Origin: Lucifuga dentata
Taxonomy: Eukaryota > Chordata > Actinopteri > Ophidiiformes > Bythitidae
Direction of reading: 5' to 3'
DNA length: 64,000 nt
Assembly: GCA_014773175.1 (NCBI GenBank)
Contig: VXCM01000955.1
Span: forward strand, 224,496-288,495
Below, piece by piece: positions 10,197-25,433 of this stretch (its first letter is position 1; every line of letters starts with the position of its first letter). Both the position numbers and the translations under genes were made by a program. The notes beneath the pieces were generated by a model. That model was not told the origin of the DNA, did not search any database, and worked only from the letters and a program-made list of their open reading frames with translations.

Positions 10197-13100
10197 CTGG
10201 TAATACACACACACATCAATCGGCATTGGTGCAACCATCGACCCTTGATCCAGATATGCAGCCTGCTTTTTCCTAAATTTAGAGTTTCTTTTCTTCTTCT
10301 TTTCCAAAATTCAGAATCTCACAATCTGTTATGTGTTTGTCTTGTGTAATGGTGCATTCAGGCAACCATCACAGAATCAGGAAATGTCACATTGCATTCA
10401 GGTTGTCGTTCAGTCGCTAGTAAATCTGTCATTTAAACTGAACAACGTCTGGTTTAAAGGAATATGGGAGCTACATGAAGGCTGGGCTTTAAATATTTCA
10501 CTGTTTATATAACTTTTTTGATTTATTGTTAATTATGTTTGTTCTAATGTTCTGTTAAATTTTAATTTCTTATTACTCATAATATTAGCTTGATAAACTG
10601 CAGCATCACAGCTCATGTTGTGGCCTCTTTATATCATCCCTCTGAGCTTAACATTCTGCTGATATAAATACTTGACTTTATGACCACATAAATGCGCCAT
10701 CAGTTTTGCAGTTTTGGTCTCTGTGGGTCTCGTTTAGGAAGGCGAGTCCGGCCTTTGAGTTTGCTTTCCATCAGAACCTGTAACTTTACTGGGGTTTTGT
10801 AGCAACGAAACATGTTTCTGAGGTTTTCTCCGTATTCTAAGATTAACTGGTTTTTATTACTGTACTAGTAAAGATAAAAGGACAATTATTTTGTTGGCTT
10901 TTAAAAAACATTTCCCACAAAGCTTCTGAAGCGTGCCGACAATTTAATATTAACAAAATAATTGCTGTTTAATCTGGTCAAAATGACTTACAGTCAAACT
11001 CCAGACTGAGAAACAAACCCTTTATAGAGAATCCTCTAACAGATGCAAGTGGAACACAGGCTAGTTAGGGACTAGCGTGACTAGGCAATCCGCTCAATTA
11101 AACACGATGTGCCTCTAGATATAATTACTACATTCACCAAAAGCTGACCTGTCACATAATATGATTAATATTAGCTGTATAGACTACACAATGTGCTGTG
11201 TCGTGGGGATACACATAAGAGAGCCAATTATTTGCACCAGTGGCTGTTTCTGAAACAGAAGCCGTGTGTGGAGATAAATAGCGGCTGGGAGCAGAACGTT
11301 TACAGTTGTTTAGTGTGTGAAAGGACTTCTGAAAGGAAAGATGGGAGACGGAGAGCTGGTTACCTTGGGAATTTGGCTCAGGCAAAGTCTCTCTGGCAAC
11401 TAAATGCATCACTGTGGTCTTCCCCAAGGGCAGTTTTAGAGCTAGAAGGGAGGGAGGGGGGGAGGGAGGGAAGGAGAGAGAGAGAGAGAGGAAGTAAAGG
11501 TTATTCAGTCAGCACAAAGTCATACACCGTCAGTATCATGACTCATTGTGCAGCTTCTCTAAAATGTAGAGAAGCTAAGGTACAGTAAAGTCTCAGTAAC
11601 TCTGTTGCTGTTTTTTTAGAATTCATGCTGAGGATTTGGACGTTATGCTAAATTTAGCATTACAGCTGTTAAAGTGCAGACAGGCGACTTTTTTCCCCCT
11701 TTCTGTATTTTAGATCTGGACGTTTTTTTGACGGCTGGGTTTTATTTGACCATGTACAGAAATTAGACAATGAAGAAGAGATGAATTTAAAGCCAGATGT
11801 TCACCTTTAAAAATGCTGTGAAATGCACAAGGAAGTCTTATTTTTCACAGTCTGGTTTGCTTTTCATTGCCTTTCATTAAAAACTGAATGCTTTGGAAAA
11901 TAGTTAAACAATAAATTGATTTTCAACAGAGAAGAAAATTGATGAGAAGTTGAATACTTGTCATTTTTTTGACATTTTTCATACTAAACGTTTCACCCAA
12001 AAAGGCAAATTAGTCCACAATAATTAGGAGTAGCACTCATCCTACCATTGTAATTAGTGATAAATAAGTTAAAGTAAAAAGCTACACACTGGAAATTGCA
12101 GTTAATTGCTAACTCTCTTACTAAAATACTTATTAGCCACACAGTAACAGGATCTCTGAGCTCGTGTGTGTGTGTGTGTGTGTCTGCGTTTGCAGTCAGA
12201 AACCACATGGAGTGCTGGTTCGAGTTTAAGAGGATTCTGTGTCAGCGTGCAAACATGTTAAAACCAGCGATAAGAGATTTATCAGATGGACGGCGGCGAT
12301 AAGTTTAAAGGTTTGGGGACAGAATAACCACAGAACACGCCACTCACAAGAAAATTGGTTTAAGTCGACTAAAAAGCCTAAAAAGCCAGAGAGAAGTGAA
12401 GTGGTTTGCCTCAAGAGAAACCATCCTCTTCCTCTGCACTTATGGCATTCATTTTCACACACACACCCACCCTTCCCTTTGCTTTCCACTCCTCTGTCTC
12501 TCTATCCATCTCCCTCTCCGTCTCTCGTAAGCTGCCTGAGGTTTATTCATGCAGCAGTCCTGCTCCTTTCCTGACTGTCTCTTTCCTCTCTTTTTCTGGA
12601 TTTCCTCTCCCCTCCCTCTCGGCATCAAAGCTGGCTTGTCCATAGCACTGAGGTGCCTCTGTTCTGCGGCTCAGGAAAAAGACGAGAACGGCGAAGAACT
12701 TTCTAGCAATGCGCTGCTGTGTGTTTGCGTGCACGTCTACAAGCATGTGGGGGTTTTTCATGTGCTCGCGTGTGGTTTTGTGTGTCTTCTCACCTCCTAG
12801 CGTTACGTTGCCATGCAGAAAACGTCCCTGGTAGATCAGCCTCAGAATGTTGGGACTGCTGACCTGCTCTTCCTCCCAGTCTGAAAGAAAAAAAATGCAG
12901 ACGTATGGAAAAAAGAAAGTTAAAGAGAAAATATACATGGTAGAAAGAACAATTAAACAGATTTATATTGTCCTCATTTTCCTACTTTTTAAGGTTTTCT
13001 TTCATATAGTCATCAAGAAAATTTTTTTGTCTACATTATCCTCTTCATCTAAATCTCCACCTTCTCCCTTACATCATCATCACTTTAGAGTCCATTCAGA

Positions 13101-16100
13101 CTGTTTATGTATGAAAAGACAAATTTCAGACATATGAGGATTTGTTAATGATAACCAGGATTGAATTTAGGAAAGATTTAAAAGTCAAAATAAAGAAATA
13201 TGCTTGTTTTCTTATTGAACCATAATTTTTTTTTGATGAGTTTTGTAACTGCAAATTATCCTGTAAGTTTAAATCAAGGCATATGTTGGTGGTCTACACA
13301 AACAGCAAACTGGCATTAATTACAAATGTATCTTGTTCCTTCATTAAAAATAATCAGAAGAGTTCATGCACCAGAATTCCATCTTTGGCTGAGTGTAAAA
13401 AAAAAAAAAAAAANAAAAAAAAAAAAAAAATACAGCGATCAGCAGGCAGACAGCTCATTAAACCCACAGCAGCAAAAAAAAAAATTCACTTTGTAATTTG
13501 GCCAAGTCACTGATGAAATACAGCTGATGAAGTCTGACGTTTCACACAGGCAAACGTGTTGCCAGCTCAAACGTACATAGAATGCATAAAACGTTGACTT
13601 TATCAGATGCATTACAGAATGTAGGAAAGCCTAAAAGCAAAGGAAGAACATGAGAGGAGGTTTGGGAAGACAAAGAGAAGGTATTAAATGGGGAGAGTCG
13701 CACAGCAGCATCGTCTGGCCTCCAGATGTTTCAGCAGAGAGGGTGTGGGTGCTGCGGGTCTTCCAGGTTCAGATCTGCTGTCTCAGTGGAGGACTGGGTG
13801 TTTCCAGAACTGAGGAGGATCTGAATGTTCAGTTCATGTTTTTTTTTTTTTTTTNTTTTTTTTTTTTTTTGTTTGTTTTGTTTTTGAACGCTGCTGGTTT
13901 TCACTGATATACAATGTTAGAAATCCACCTCACCAGATGAAACTTTCTGCCATCATCATGCAAGGAAAGCTGCAGTCTGTTCACATTCTAAGCCAGCAGG
14001 AAGAGGCGAGCGCAACAGTATCAAATGAATTCCACCCGGGTGTAGTGGTAGGTGGGTGCATTACATAGGGAGGGCAGCTGTACTGTGATCCCACAACCCT
14101 ATATGAATGTAGTAATGATAGCCAGGCTGAGAGATAAGTGCAGCATAATTACTCACAGCACAGACCTGCATGGCCCACAGAGCCACACGCTTCCTACATG
14201 CAAGTCATTAGCAGCAGGTCTGAGTGCAAGCTCAACTCTCGCAACATTTCTCCTCTCATCTCTCCAACAGAAAACGCAGTGAAAGAACATTAGCAACTGC
14301 TGGTGTCTGTTAGCATTGCTTACAGACGCCAGCACATCCATGAGGCTTTATTACAAAACAAGACTACATGATCTGTGTGCAAAATTTAGACGGACACGTG
14401 TCCTCTCAGCTCAGCCAGCATGTACAGTAGCTAACAGGAAGTTTATTCAAAACAGCTACCATCCATCAATGATAATAAATACACATCCTAAAAATTAAGG
14501 AAACTAGTCATACCACTAACATTGTAAAGGACCATACCAGTTGTTTGGCATGTTTGAGACCAAGATGTACAACCAAACAACCACACACGTTACGTTACTG
14601 ACAACTATTTCCCAAAACATACTACTGGAGCAAATAAACTAAACATAAACTGAAACCCAAAAAAATTTAGAATTTTTTGGGTTTCAGTTTATTCCAGTAC
14701 ACTATAAGCAAATCAACTTATAGAGACTTGAAACGTGCTTGAGATAAGTAATCCATCACAGCGAACTTGACATCTATTCATTTTTTTTGTTGAAGTAACC
14801 TTATTTAACCATATTAACTGATCCAACATGGAGCTGCACGAAGAAGATGTATGTCTCCGCCAGGGAATATATTCCCAGGAGAATTAAAATGGCTATCCCT
14901 TCTACATTCGGACATGTCTTATCACGCTGGATTTTAAGGTGCATGTATCACCTGAACATGTGATTTTGAAAGATTAGAGGATTTGACAAAATAAAACTAA
15001 AATACAGTTTTATGTTTTGGAAAATGGTTATCAGTAACGTTTGTATTTATTGGGCTTAAACATGTAAAATCACCAGTATGTGACTGTTGAAGTAGGTTTT
15101 GTTGTATACCTGCTTTTATATTGGAGTTGGGTGTTAATCTGGTATAATTTTTTTTTCTCAGTTAAGGTGAGAGGAAAGCACTAGTCACTGCAGCAGGGAG
15201 AAATGGAAAATATGCAGCGAGTGCATCGCCCCGTGAGGACCCGGATTGTGAACCACTGACTTGCACACATCAGACAGGACCTGCACTACATCAGGTACAT
15301 TTGACGCTCCACATGCTAAGTTGCTGCTCGGTGTGTCTAGTGAAGCTACTCACCCATTGGCCAGTTGTCGTAGACGTGTTTGGCAATGTCTGCTGCCGAG
15401 TCGTTGGGAGAAAAGAGGAACTCTTTCGTCTTCCCGCTAACGAGAATGAGTCGCAGGTTTATCTGCAACACAAAAACACACAGCACACATTAGTTACTGC
15501 TGGACTTATAAAACATGTAAACGTTGTAAAACTGAGGAACCCACTAATGTACAAGTTCAGTAAATGAATAAGAAACAAGAATGTACACGTTTAGGAGAGG
15601 GATGATGAGTTGATACGTGCATGTACATGTGCAGAGGCTGAGAAGGATGTCGGGACCCTGAGGAAATCAGTGTTTAAGTGATGAGCTTCCTTCTACAGGA
15701 TCAAATCCCATCTGTCTCTCCAACTTCCTCTTCAATTTTCTCTCATCCCTCTATTTTTTTCATCTTTTGTTCCACCTTCTCATTTTTACAACTCACAAAG
15801 CAGTTTTTTAACACATGTAATTGTTTGTATGGTACATTTAAGCAAATTACAGGCAGCGTGCAGTAGTTATTTTGCATGTTTTGTTTAGGGCCATAATGTT
15901 TTTTCTAGCTACATTTTACTGCCATTTTTGCTGTGCTTTGCATTTTAAGGCTTCCTGGATGTGAGTACACACATAAAAAAAGTTGTGTCTGCCAGGCATA
16001 AAGTAAATCATTATTATTATACAGAAAGGAGACGTTGAGTAGCTTTTTAAGTTCAACAAAATCATACTTGGCTGACTGTGTAAAATGTCCCATAAAATAT

Positions 16101-19100
16101 GAACAATTAGTTGTTTAGGAATTCCAAACGCCATTAAAAAAAGACACCTGCCCTAAATAACTTCCTGCTGACATTTTCTTTATGGTACCAACAAGTGACA
16201 GCTCAAAATACTTAAAAATGACAATTTAAGACTTTCTTGGCTTTAAGTTCACTTTTGCTGTTTCCCCATTACAGGAAGGTCAGAGGTCAGGGCAGGAATT
16301 CAATCTGGAATTCAATTCAATTACAGGAATTCAATCTATTGTCCCACAATGCAATGCAAAAAGGAAGTTAGAGGAGCAAACCAACAGATGGCAACAGTTA
16401 TGGAGAGACAGCTGTAGGAAGATATTGGAAAATTGAAACATAAATTTATAAACCTTTGGAAAACCATGTTTTCACTAAAGTTTTCTAAGATGAAATTGGC
16501 AGCAGGGCTGTGAGATGTTTTAAGGCTGTCTCATGTTTTAACATGAGAGAAAATATTGTGAAGCGTTTTGACTTCCTTCTGCTGGAACTGAAGCGTGACT
16601 GAACTGTATCAATGTCTGATCCACATAAAGCTCCAACCCATTCTGAGAAGTTCTAAAATTCAACATTATATTATCTTAAAAAACTACTAAAAATTAACAG
16701 CAGTATATTTTGGACCTATGTTTCTGTAATATGTGTTTTATCACATAGCATATTTATTAATAATTTTTTTTAAGCCAGTTAACATGCTAGCATGGTGTGG
16801 GGTCATTCCTATGTTCCCCAGTTCTGTATACCACAATAGAGCACATAATGGGTTAGGGTTAACACACACATAATATGTGTTATCAGAATACTGAACTGGG
16901 GAACACAGGACCCTGTGAACATAGATACGCTCCCGCATGGTGCTAGCATATGCATTTCAGATATGCATTTGTTTGCATGGCTTTGCACTATGATGCAGCA
17001 CATCTCTGTTCATCTGCTGCCTTCAAATCACCTAAATAATACAGTCAGAGAGAAAACAGAAAGGTGTTTTCCACTATTTGCATATGATCTATCAGGAAGT
17101 TCTGCCAGGCATCATTAGGCAGAACTGCAGTTATTTTCAGCTTATCATTTAACTGCCATCATGTGTGTTTAACAGCTTTCAAAGGTCTGCTAGTGCTTAC
17201 AGTGTGTGCGTGTGTGTCTAGCCTGCATGCATGGCATAAGCACGTGTGTGTCATTGCTACCAGAGCGTTCACGTGTCTGGTGTCTGCCGGCCCTCTACAC
17301 TACAACCCCCCCGACACACATATAGAGACCCATATACTCACATACACACAGAGGCGGCTGCAGTGATGTAACAGAGCTAACGGCAACGAATTGTAACAGG
17401 AATCTCTGTAAGCACGTTATCAAATCAGCTTATAGTTTTAAGCATAGGAGAGCCATACAAACATATGCATACACTTATACAGCGTACACACACTGATACA
17501 CACCTTGTGATATTCAGAAAATAAAAGTGCTTGACCTCAGCTTTGACCCTGCACACTTACAGCACATAATATACACTGAGATAAAGCAGCTCATAAGATC
17601 AGATTTATGCTATAGCTCTGAGCATGTGCCTTATTTAGAAACACACGCACACGCACACAGAGAATAATATGATCCATACAGACACCATGTATGCAAACAC
17701 GTGCAGCCATACAGTGAGGCACACATAAGGACAGAGACACACACAATGTCGGCTGGACTTTTGACAATTAATTCTTAACAAATGATTAATAAGGTTACAT
17801 GTTAAACTGTTTCATACTGCTAAATTTCACGGCAAGTGCTGAAACTACATAGATTATGTTGATCATTTATTGTCGAGGATTTGCTGCTTTTCTTTGCATA
17901 TCTTTATAAAGTGAATCCCTCTGGCTACAGGAATAAAGACAAGACACAACTTATAACAGAGATTTTCAGAATTTTTGGAACTTACGGATTGGCTGCGTTA
18001 CATCTGCTGCAATATTTTTTATTTATTTATTTTCATATCAACAAGCAAAATCTATAAAGAAAATGTCAGGAAGAGAATGGGGGGGAAGGGGGGCAAAACA
18101 GATAAAGCTCCTCTGTGTAAGGAAAGCCTCACTCGTTTTTCCTGGTTGAACACCTGGTGTTACCATGGTGTTACTATGACAACAGCCAGCGGTGGGTGGT
18201 TATCACACGTACAAGATACAATAGCAAACCCACTCACCCATCTTCAGCTGACATATTCTATTGTTGTCCTCTCTTTGCAGCATTCTCTGCATCCTCTATC
18301 TCTCTCTCTCTCTCTCTGACACACACACAAACATTCTGTCAATCTCCCAGTCTGCACAGTACACACTGTAGGAACGCGCGAGGCTAGAATAACAACAGGC
18401 GCTCATCTCACTTAAATTAAAGGTCGTTAACTCAACCTCTCCTCTTCTTCTCTCCTCGTCTTCCTCATCTTTTAGTAGAGTTTGGTTCCAATTGTGGTTC
18501 TGATTTGGATCCATTTCCAATTTCGTAAAACACGCAGATTCACGAGGCCCGTGTTCAGAGATCTGTTCCATGACATGATTCTGTCTGCAGATTTGTCTTC
18601 AGCAAACTTATGTTATCTGGTCATTTTTGATTTTCTCTGACTAAGCCATTTCATATTCTCTCTTTTTCTCTCCCTCCCCCCATTTCCTGAAGGTTGCTGT
18701 GGCTTTTCCCTGCTTTCTCTTTCCGCGCAGGGACCGGTAATGAGGTTCCACATCCAGCTCGGGGAGATCTATACAGCACGTCATGCATTCATACGTCCAC
18801 GTATTATCTGCAAGCAAACCTGCTCTTACCCACACGCATGTTCAGAATGTCACAGCCGTCAATCACTCTCTCTGAACTCAGAAAAACAGGCTACATGTGC
18901 GAAGCCTCGACTCAGACTCGACATCCAGTCACACGTGAAAAGCTGCTCAGAGCTGCTGCTGTAAACACGTGAAATAAGCAAAACACCGTTTTCACACATC
19001 ACACACCACAGAGATATTCAATGCCTGCTATAAACGAGTACGACTCTCAAATCTGCCTCAAGGCAATCACACTAAAGCCTGGCTCATGCTTCATGTGGAC

Positions 19101-22100
19101 GTGCATTGCTGCTCTTTACACTCTAACGTTAAACAAATTATGGCGTGGGAAGTCTTCCTGTGGGAATATATTAGAGTAGCTTCGTACATTTTCTGCACAG
19201 TAAGGTTAGCCGCTGCTTTCAGTGTGGACGTCTGAGTGTGTGAATGAATTCAGAAGAGGTGGTGGTGATTCCACGGCTGTGTTGTGTTTAAAGCAGCCAG
19301 CTGGATCCAGCAGCCTGCCTGGCCGCAGAGAAATGTCTGGCACGGAAATCAGCAGCAAGGTCCAAAATGCAGCTGCAAACTACACATCTCATATGAATCA
19401 TCATCAGTTGATTTCACTGATAAGTAGCTGTAAACACTTTTCTTTCTGGCACAAAACTTAAATGAACGTACGCTACGCCACAATATTTATTTACTGAAGT
19501 CTGATCTTAATGAGCTTAAACATGAGTCACACTAAAGCCTGGTTCATGCTTCATGTGGACATGACAGTAGGCGCATGGAACGTGTGACGTATCTGCGGCC
19601 ATAATAGCCAGCTGCAGATGCCTTGACCACGTGGTCACGCACCACTCGATTTTTGAAGCAACGCAGACAGTTCGCGTGACATTACGCGCCTCCAACGATG
19701 ATTGGCAAAGCGAAGAGATATGAAGAGGTACGGTGTGGAAGGGAGAGATGATAAATAATGTTTTGGGGCGTTTTGCTGTATGTTAACAACCAACCACTGT
19801 TAACATACAGTGCCACCATTGACCTTCACAGTCAACTGTGTGGTTGTCATGAATCCATGAGAAGCATGAGTGCCAGACGTGCAGAGTCCGTTACAGAGAC
19901 GTTCGCGTTTATGTCCACACTGCGTCCGTGTGAAGCATGAACCAGGCTTAAAGAGATGCCACAGTTACTAAACATTAGCATGCTAATGCTAACAAGGAAC
20001 TGTTGTTTTCTGCAATTAAGCATGTACAGACAGGGTTTTACTGTTGATTTTGCCCAATAATGCATCTAAAAAAAATAAAATAGGGATCAGAATTTATCAT
20101 AGCACAGGACAGACACAGGACGGGACTTCTACTTTAGGTTCAAGCTAAATTAGCAGGATACATCTAAAAGCTATCCAAATATAGCTTTGCTGTCAAGGCA
20201 CATACGCGTGCATTTATATGCCTTGACACTGTAGATAAGATCCAGAAATAAACTGGACCTTGACCTGCCGACACGACGCCCGTCATGAACTTAATGACTT
20301 CATAGGGCACTTATCGATCTGTCACGGTGTTTCTGACCTACTTCCATGCAGCTTATATTGTACACAACAGGTATACACAACATTAAGCAAAGGTTGTTTT
20401 CTTGAAAAAGACAGAGGGGTTGCTGCAGTGCTGCCTGCAAAAACAACACAGCAACATCCTTCACTGATGGAGATGAAAATGTTTGGGAAGTTTTAACGGG
20501 CCTTTATCCTGATGAAATGATTCCTTAAATACCTCTGCAAACATCAGGAGTACCGTGACAGAGTACAGCGTTCCTCGTGTCCTTATGTCTTACTGTTGGA
20601 TTGGAATGATCTTTATATAATCATGGACTTAGATTTACTTTCTGTAGCCTAAATAAAGTTAAAAAAAAAAAAAATGTTTCTGCCTTCTATTTCCCACTTC
20701 CCCTGTTCAGACATGACATTTTCAACACAGTTTGGAAAAATCCAGCGTATCCGTCATCTCTGGCTAACAGATCCAGCAACCACAAGCAGTGCAGGTCCAT
20801 TGCTGTCTGCCATTCACCCACCATCAGAAGAAATGACACAGCCAATCTGACGGCTGAATCTGTGCACACAGAGCCAGGCTGATTTCTTTCATCTATGCTG
20901 TCAGAAAACTGAGACTACCAACAAATAAAAGCCTCAACATTCTCAGGATCACATGCTGTACTTTTGTACTTTCACAGTGTTCCAGAGCAAATGTTGCTAC
21001 TAGAGATTTGCTCCTTTTTTGTTACTAAATGTGTGTTTTTTTAGGCCATTGTTGCGCTCGTTACACACAGAATAACAGCTTGTTAATATGGCTCATGCTG
21101 CACAGCTCAGCAAACTTCGCTGGAAAATCACAAACTGTACCAAGATCACAGACTTCCCATTTTAAACACAGCGACAGACATGATCGCTCAGCACAAACAG
21201 CTCAATAAAACCTAAAATGTTCTCTGGGACAGATTATGGTTTTACCCGAGAAATCTGTGGGTTTATTCTTCTTTTTGGTTCTTTTTTCAGATGCTACATC
21301 TATACGCTTAAGACATCACAAGGCTGTACAATGCCCGTTTAGTTTTATCACATGTGCACAATATTCCATTACTTCTCATTATCATATTGCCTGCGAGAAT
21401 NATAAAACCTAAAATGTTCTCTGGGACAGATTATGGTTTTACCCGAGAAATCTGTGGGTTTATTCTTTTTGGTTCTTTTTTCAGATGCTACATCTATACG
21501 CTTAAGACACCACAAGGCTGTAAAATTCCCGTTTAGTTTTATCACATGTGCACAATATTCCATTACTTCTCATTATCATATTGCCTGCGAGAATNCCCGT
21601 TTAGTTTTATCACATGTGCACAATATTCCATTACTTCTCATTATCATATTGCCTGCGAGAATTAGAAATTTACAACATGACCTTTTGTTATTATTATTTT
21701 ACTAAGAAGGAAGGGGGCCAGCTTGTTTCTAACTGGTTTGCTAGATTCAACAAATCCTGCTGAAGGCAACCCGATAAAGATCAAGTGATCAAAATGTTCA
21801 TGCATGTTTTTTTTTTTTGGAAACTACACAGTNAATGTTCATGCATGTTTTTTTTTTTGGAAACTACACAGTGTTGCAGACATTCTTTAGTTTTTACTGC
21901 TGTCACATGAGACCTGAAAAGAATTTTGGATGTGCACATCTTGGCCATTTTTCTGTTTGGGGTTTTGTGGCTTTGCCCTTAACCTGAGAAGAAATACGTA
22001 TATAACATACACACGCACACGCACACACACACACACACACACTGCATGTTAGATACATGCAGTGCTAAATGTTTAATATGTAGTACCATCTGAAAATCAG

Positions 22101-25100
22101 GCCACAAACATGGACCACAAACATGTACGACTTGCGCTCCATTTACCTCCACCAAGATTCGGGACATAGTTTACGTTTAAGTAACAGGCTTAAAGGACCA
22201 TGCCAGACATTTTGCATGTTTGAGTCTAATATATTCAATTTTCATACATGTTACGTTACTAACAACAATTTCCCAAAGGATACTACTGGAACAGTGAATT
22301 AAAAAAAATTTTCCTACCTTCCACACGCCACTGGTTTCAGTTCATTCTGGTACACTATTAAAATCAACTTGTTGATACTTGAAACTTTCTTAGGATAGGT
22401 AATCCATCATCGTGAACCAGATGTGTATTCAGGTTTTTTTTTTTTTTTTTNGTTTTTTTTTTTTTTTGGTTTTTTTTAGAAGTTTCGTAATTTTAGCATT
22501 TAAGCACAATAAAAAGTGCAGAGTGAATGTATGTCTCCACTGGGTAATATAGTCCCAAAAGAAGACCTGCGTTTATGAAAACATTTAAACAACCATGACT
22601 TCATAAGGCTAAGGTGGGCGTATCGCTTGAATATTTGATTTTGAAAGATTAAAAAATTTTGAAAACTATCAGGAAAGCTGAAATACGGTTTTATCCTTTG
22701 GGAAATGCTTGTCAGTAGCATAACGTATGAAAATTGAATATATTAGGCTCAACATGCAAAATGGCTGGTATGGTCCTTTAAAATTCTGTGGAGTGGCTGT
22801 AATATTCATGTGGTTACTCTGATATTCATGAAGCCACGGTTTGACACCGCTGGTCTGGAATCCACAGCAGAATTTTCTTTCCTGTGGTTCTGTTCACTCT
22901 GCTTCAGAAAAGATGGACATGAATAACCGCCCTTCTTCCTGCTGGACTCCATTAATGCCAGTAATCTTTACAGCGCCACAGACCTGTATCGGATAGAAAA
23001 TGCACTTGCTGAGGTATCATGCTAACTTCCTGTGGTGCAGCCAGCTAATGGCTTCATTACGGTTTTAAAAGCATTATCAAATTAATGCTACTTTGAAAGT
23101 AGCATCAAACGTCCTGTGGCAACATCTGAGATCATACAAAGCAAAGGATTCTACAAAGACTTCTGTGAAGACTCTCTACTCTGTGATTTAGAAAAGATAT
23201 GATTATTAGACGTTTAGGGTTGTTGTGAGGTCAAATTATAAAATCATAGTCAACACAAGACCACAGTATGGATTTTTTTTTATCCTTGCAAGTCTTGTTT
23301 CTGTATTTAAATTCTTCATTTCTTTACTATCAAGAATCTTTTTTTTTTTTTTTAANTTTTTTTTTTTTTTTAATCTTTTTATAAAGAAACCATTTGTTTA
23401 TACTGATTTCTGCTAGGATTTTATTTCTCTCCTTGCCCAAAAGTTGTCATGTTTTCTGCTGCAAAAGGAGACTTTTGTCTATAGGTTATAGCAAGCACAG
23501 CCCAGAACGCTACATAAAGTGCTAAAGTAAAGGCTACATCAAAAATGAGCAAGATAATAAGAATAGTTCTTTGCAAAAAATTGAGCCTACATTCTCACTG
23601 TGTACCCAGATGTGTGCTACCATTTTTCCAGTCAGACATAAAGACTCCATCCATCTTAAAGCTGCATTAAAGAGCCTTTCAGTCTGAGCAGCATTATAAT
23701 GTTCACACACTGGATTCTGGATCTTTTCTCTCTCTCACTACTATCAGCAAAGCGTCTCATAACTCTGTCACTACTTAACTTCCCCGTCAAAGCTAAAAGC
23801 TCATATCTCTCATCCTTTCGTACTGTCAGTCACAAACACCTATGTATCCTTTGATATGCTGACTATCTTCATGGCAGGAATCAGGTCTTCCACCTCTCTC
23901 AGCTGTTTTCCCGTGTTCATGTCAGCGCAGCAAACTGACAGCCCGCAGGTATCTGCACTCTGTGCTTTTACGTACAGATAACCCTTTAATCTGTCAGCTG
24001 CTGCTCCTCTCTGCAGAAAGTAGGTAGAGCTGTTTTCACGCCGTTCATCTTTCCGCAGAGCGTCTACTCTGAAATGTCACCTCAGTTACCTCACACCCAC
24101 CCAGGACTGCTTTCCTCCCTCCTAAAAGACACCAGGTAGGTGCCTTTGATCGCTCGTTCTTCCGATCCTGTGATCAGAGCCACCGTAAGAAGTTAATCAG
24201 GTTTACGTCTTGTGGCCATCCATCGTCTTTACACTTCAAATGGCTGTTCAACGCCCCAGAGCCAAATTAATTAACATGGCAAATGTGAGAAACTGAAGTG
24301 AGCTACTGTACATTACCCACGGGCGATCCACACACTGATGGGACGGAGCGTGGAAGTGGAGAGATCAAAGGGACTTTTTTTATCTGTGTAACCAGTGTCG
24401 CTACGGAGCATAAAAGGTGTGAAGGAAGTGTGAAAGCCAGATACTGCAGGAGCCAATGAACCTAACCACAGAGGATAACAACTTCCACCGTTAGCGATTC
24501 TGTGAGCCGCGTTGTTGCTGAACATTTTCAGGTTCAACACCAGCAAAATATTCACACAACAGCATGTTTATGTGTTATGAAACACAGAAAACCATAAATC
24601 TGCATTGATGAAGATTCTCAGTCATCCAGTCATGTAGTTATATGAAGATATATGTAGTTACTGGAGGTTTAATATCCTTCTGTCCATTTATTTCTGACTG
24701 ACGAAGCCATTTGGATGAAAAGTGAAACGTTTCAGAATCTGAAACTTGAATCTGGTTGACTTGACTCAGTTTTCATACAAAAAGCAGAAGTTAGAACTAG
24801 ATAATCTTTGGGACTTTCTTTAATAAATGGCTAATATTATTTATCAATTATAGAATGTAAATCATGGAAACCATGACAGCACCCATGGTGATTTGTTTGG
24901 GATTTGGGGACATTTTCTGGTTCGTAGCTATAAGGCCAACACTCAGAACTTTATTCAGATGAAATTCCTCAAATGAAAACCCGTAGAGATTATTGAGAGT
25001 TCTTCACTGGGAAACCACAATGTAAATTCTATTTTAGGGTGGATTTTCCCTTTAATTTACAGTCTAATTATAGTTTTATCATCTGGACTTAATGATGTCA

Positions 25101-25397
25101 CAGGGCATTAGTAAACTTGTGGGTAAACACATTCTGGATGCGTTTAACAGCCTGACTTCTAGATGTTGTGAGGAATTAGTGTAATTCATTTTAGTGCACA
25201 CACATTTGTGGACACAACAATCCACCCCGACACGTGGTTTTTATGTCGACTAAAATTCGATACCGCGGTTCACAAACATTCTTTCTGATGTAGACACGTA
25301 CAAAAAACAAACAAGCTACCAGAGTTACATTACTGAGCATCTGTTACAGAAAGCTCAATCCATTCCTAATCATTGCTTCCTATAAACCATTCAGCTG

Positions 25398-25433
<36 letters not shown>

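Noticed and set aside
21205..21660. Biological tandem triplication
   Set aside because: Each repeat boundary is exactly a single N, as at many other places in the window, so an assembly overlap is the simpler explanation.
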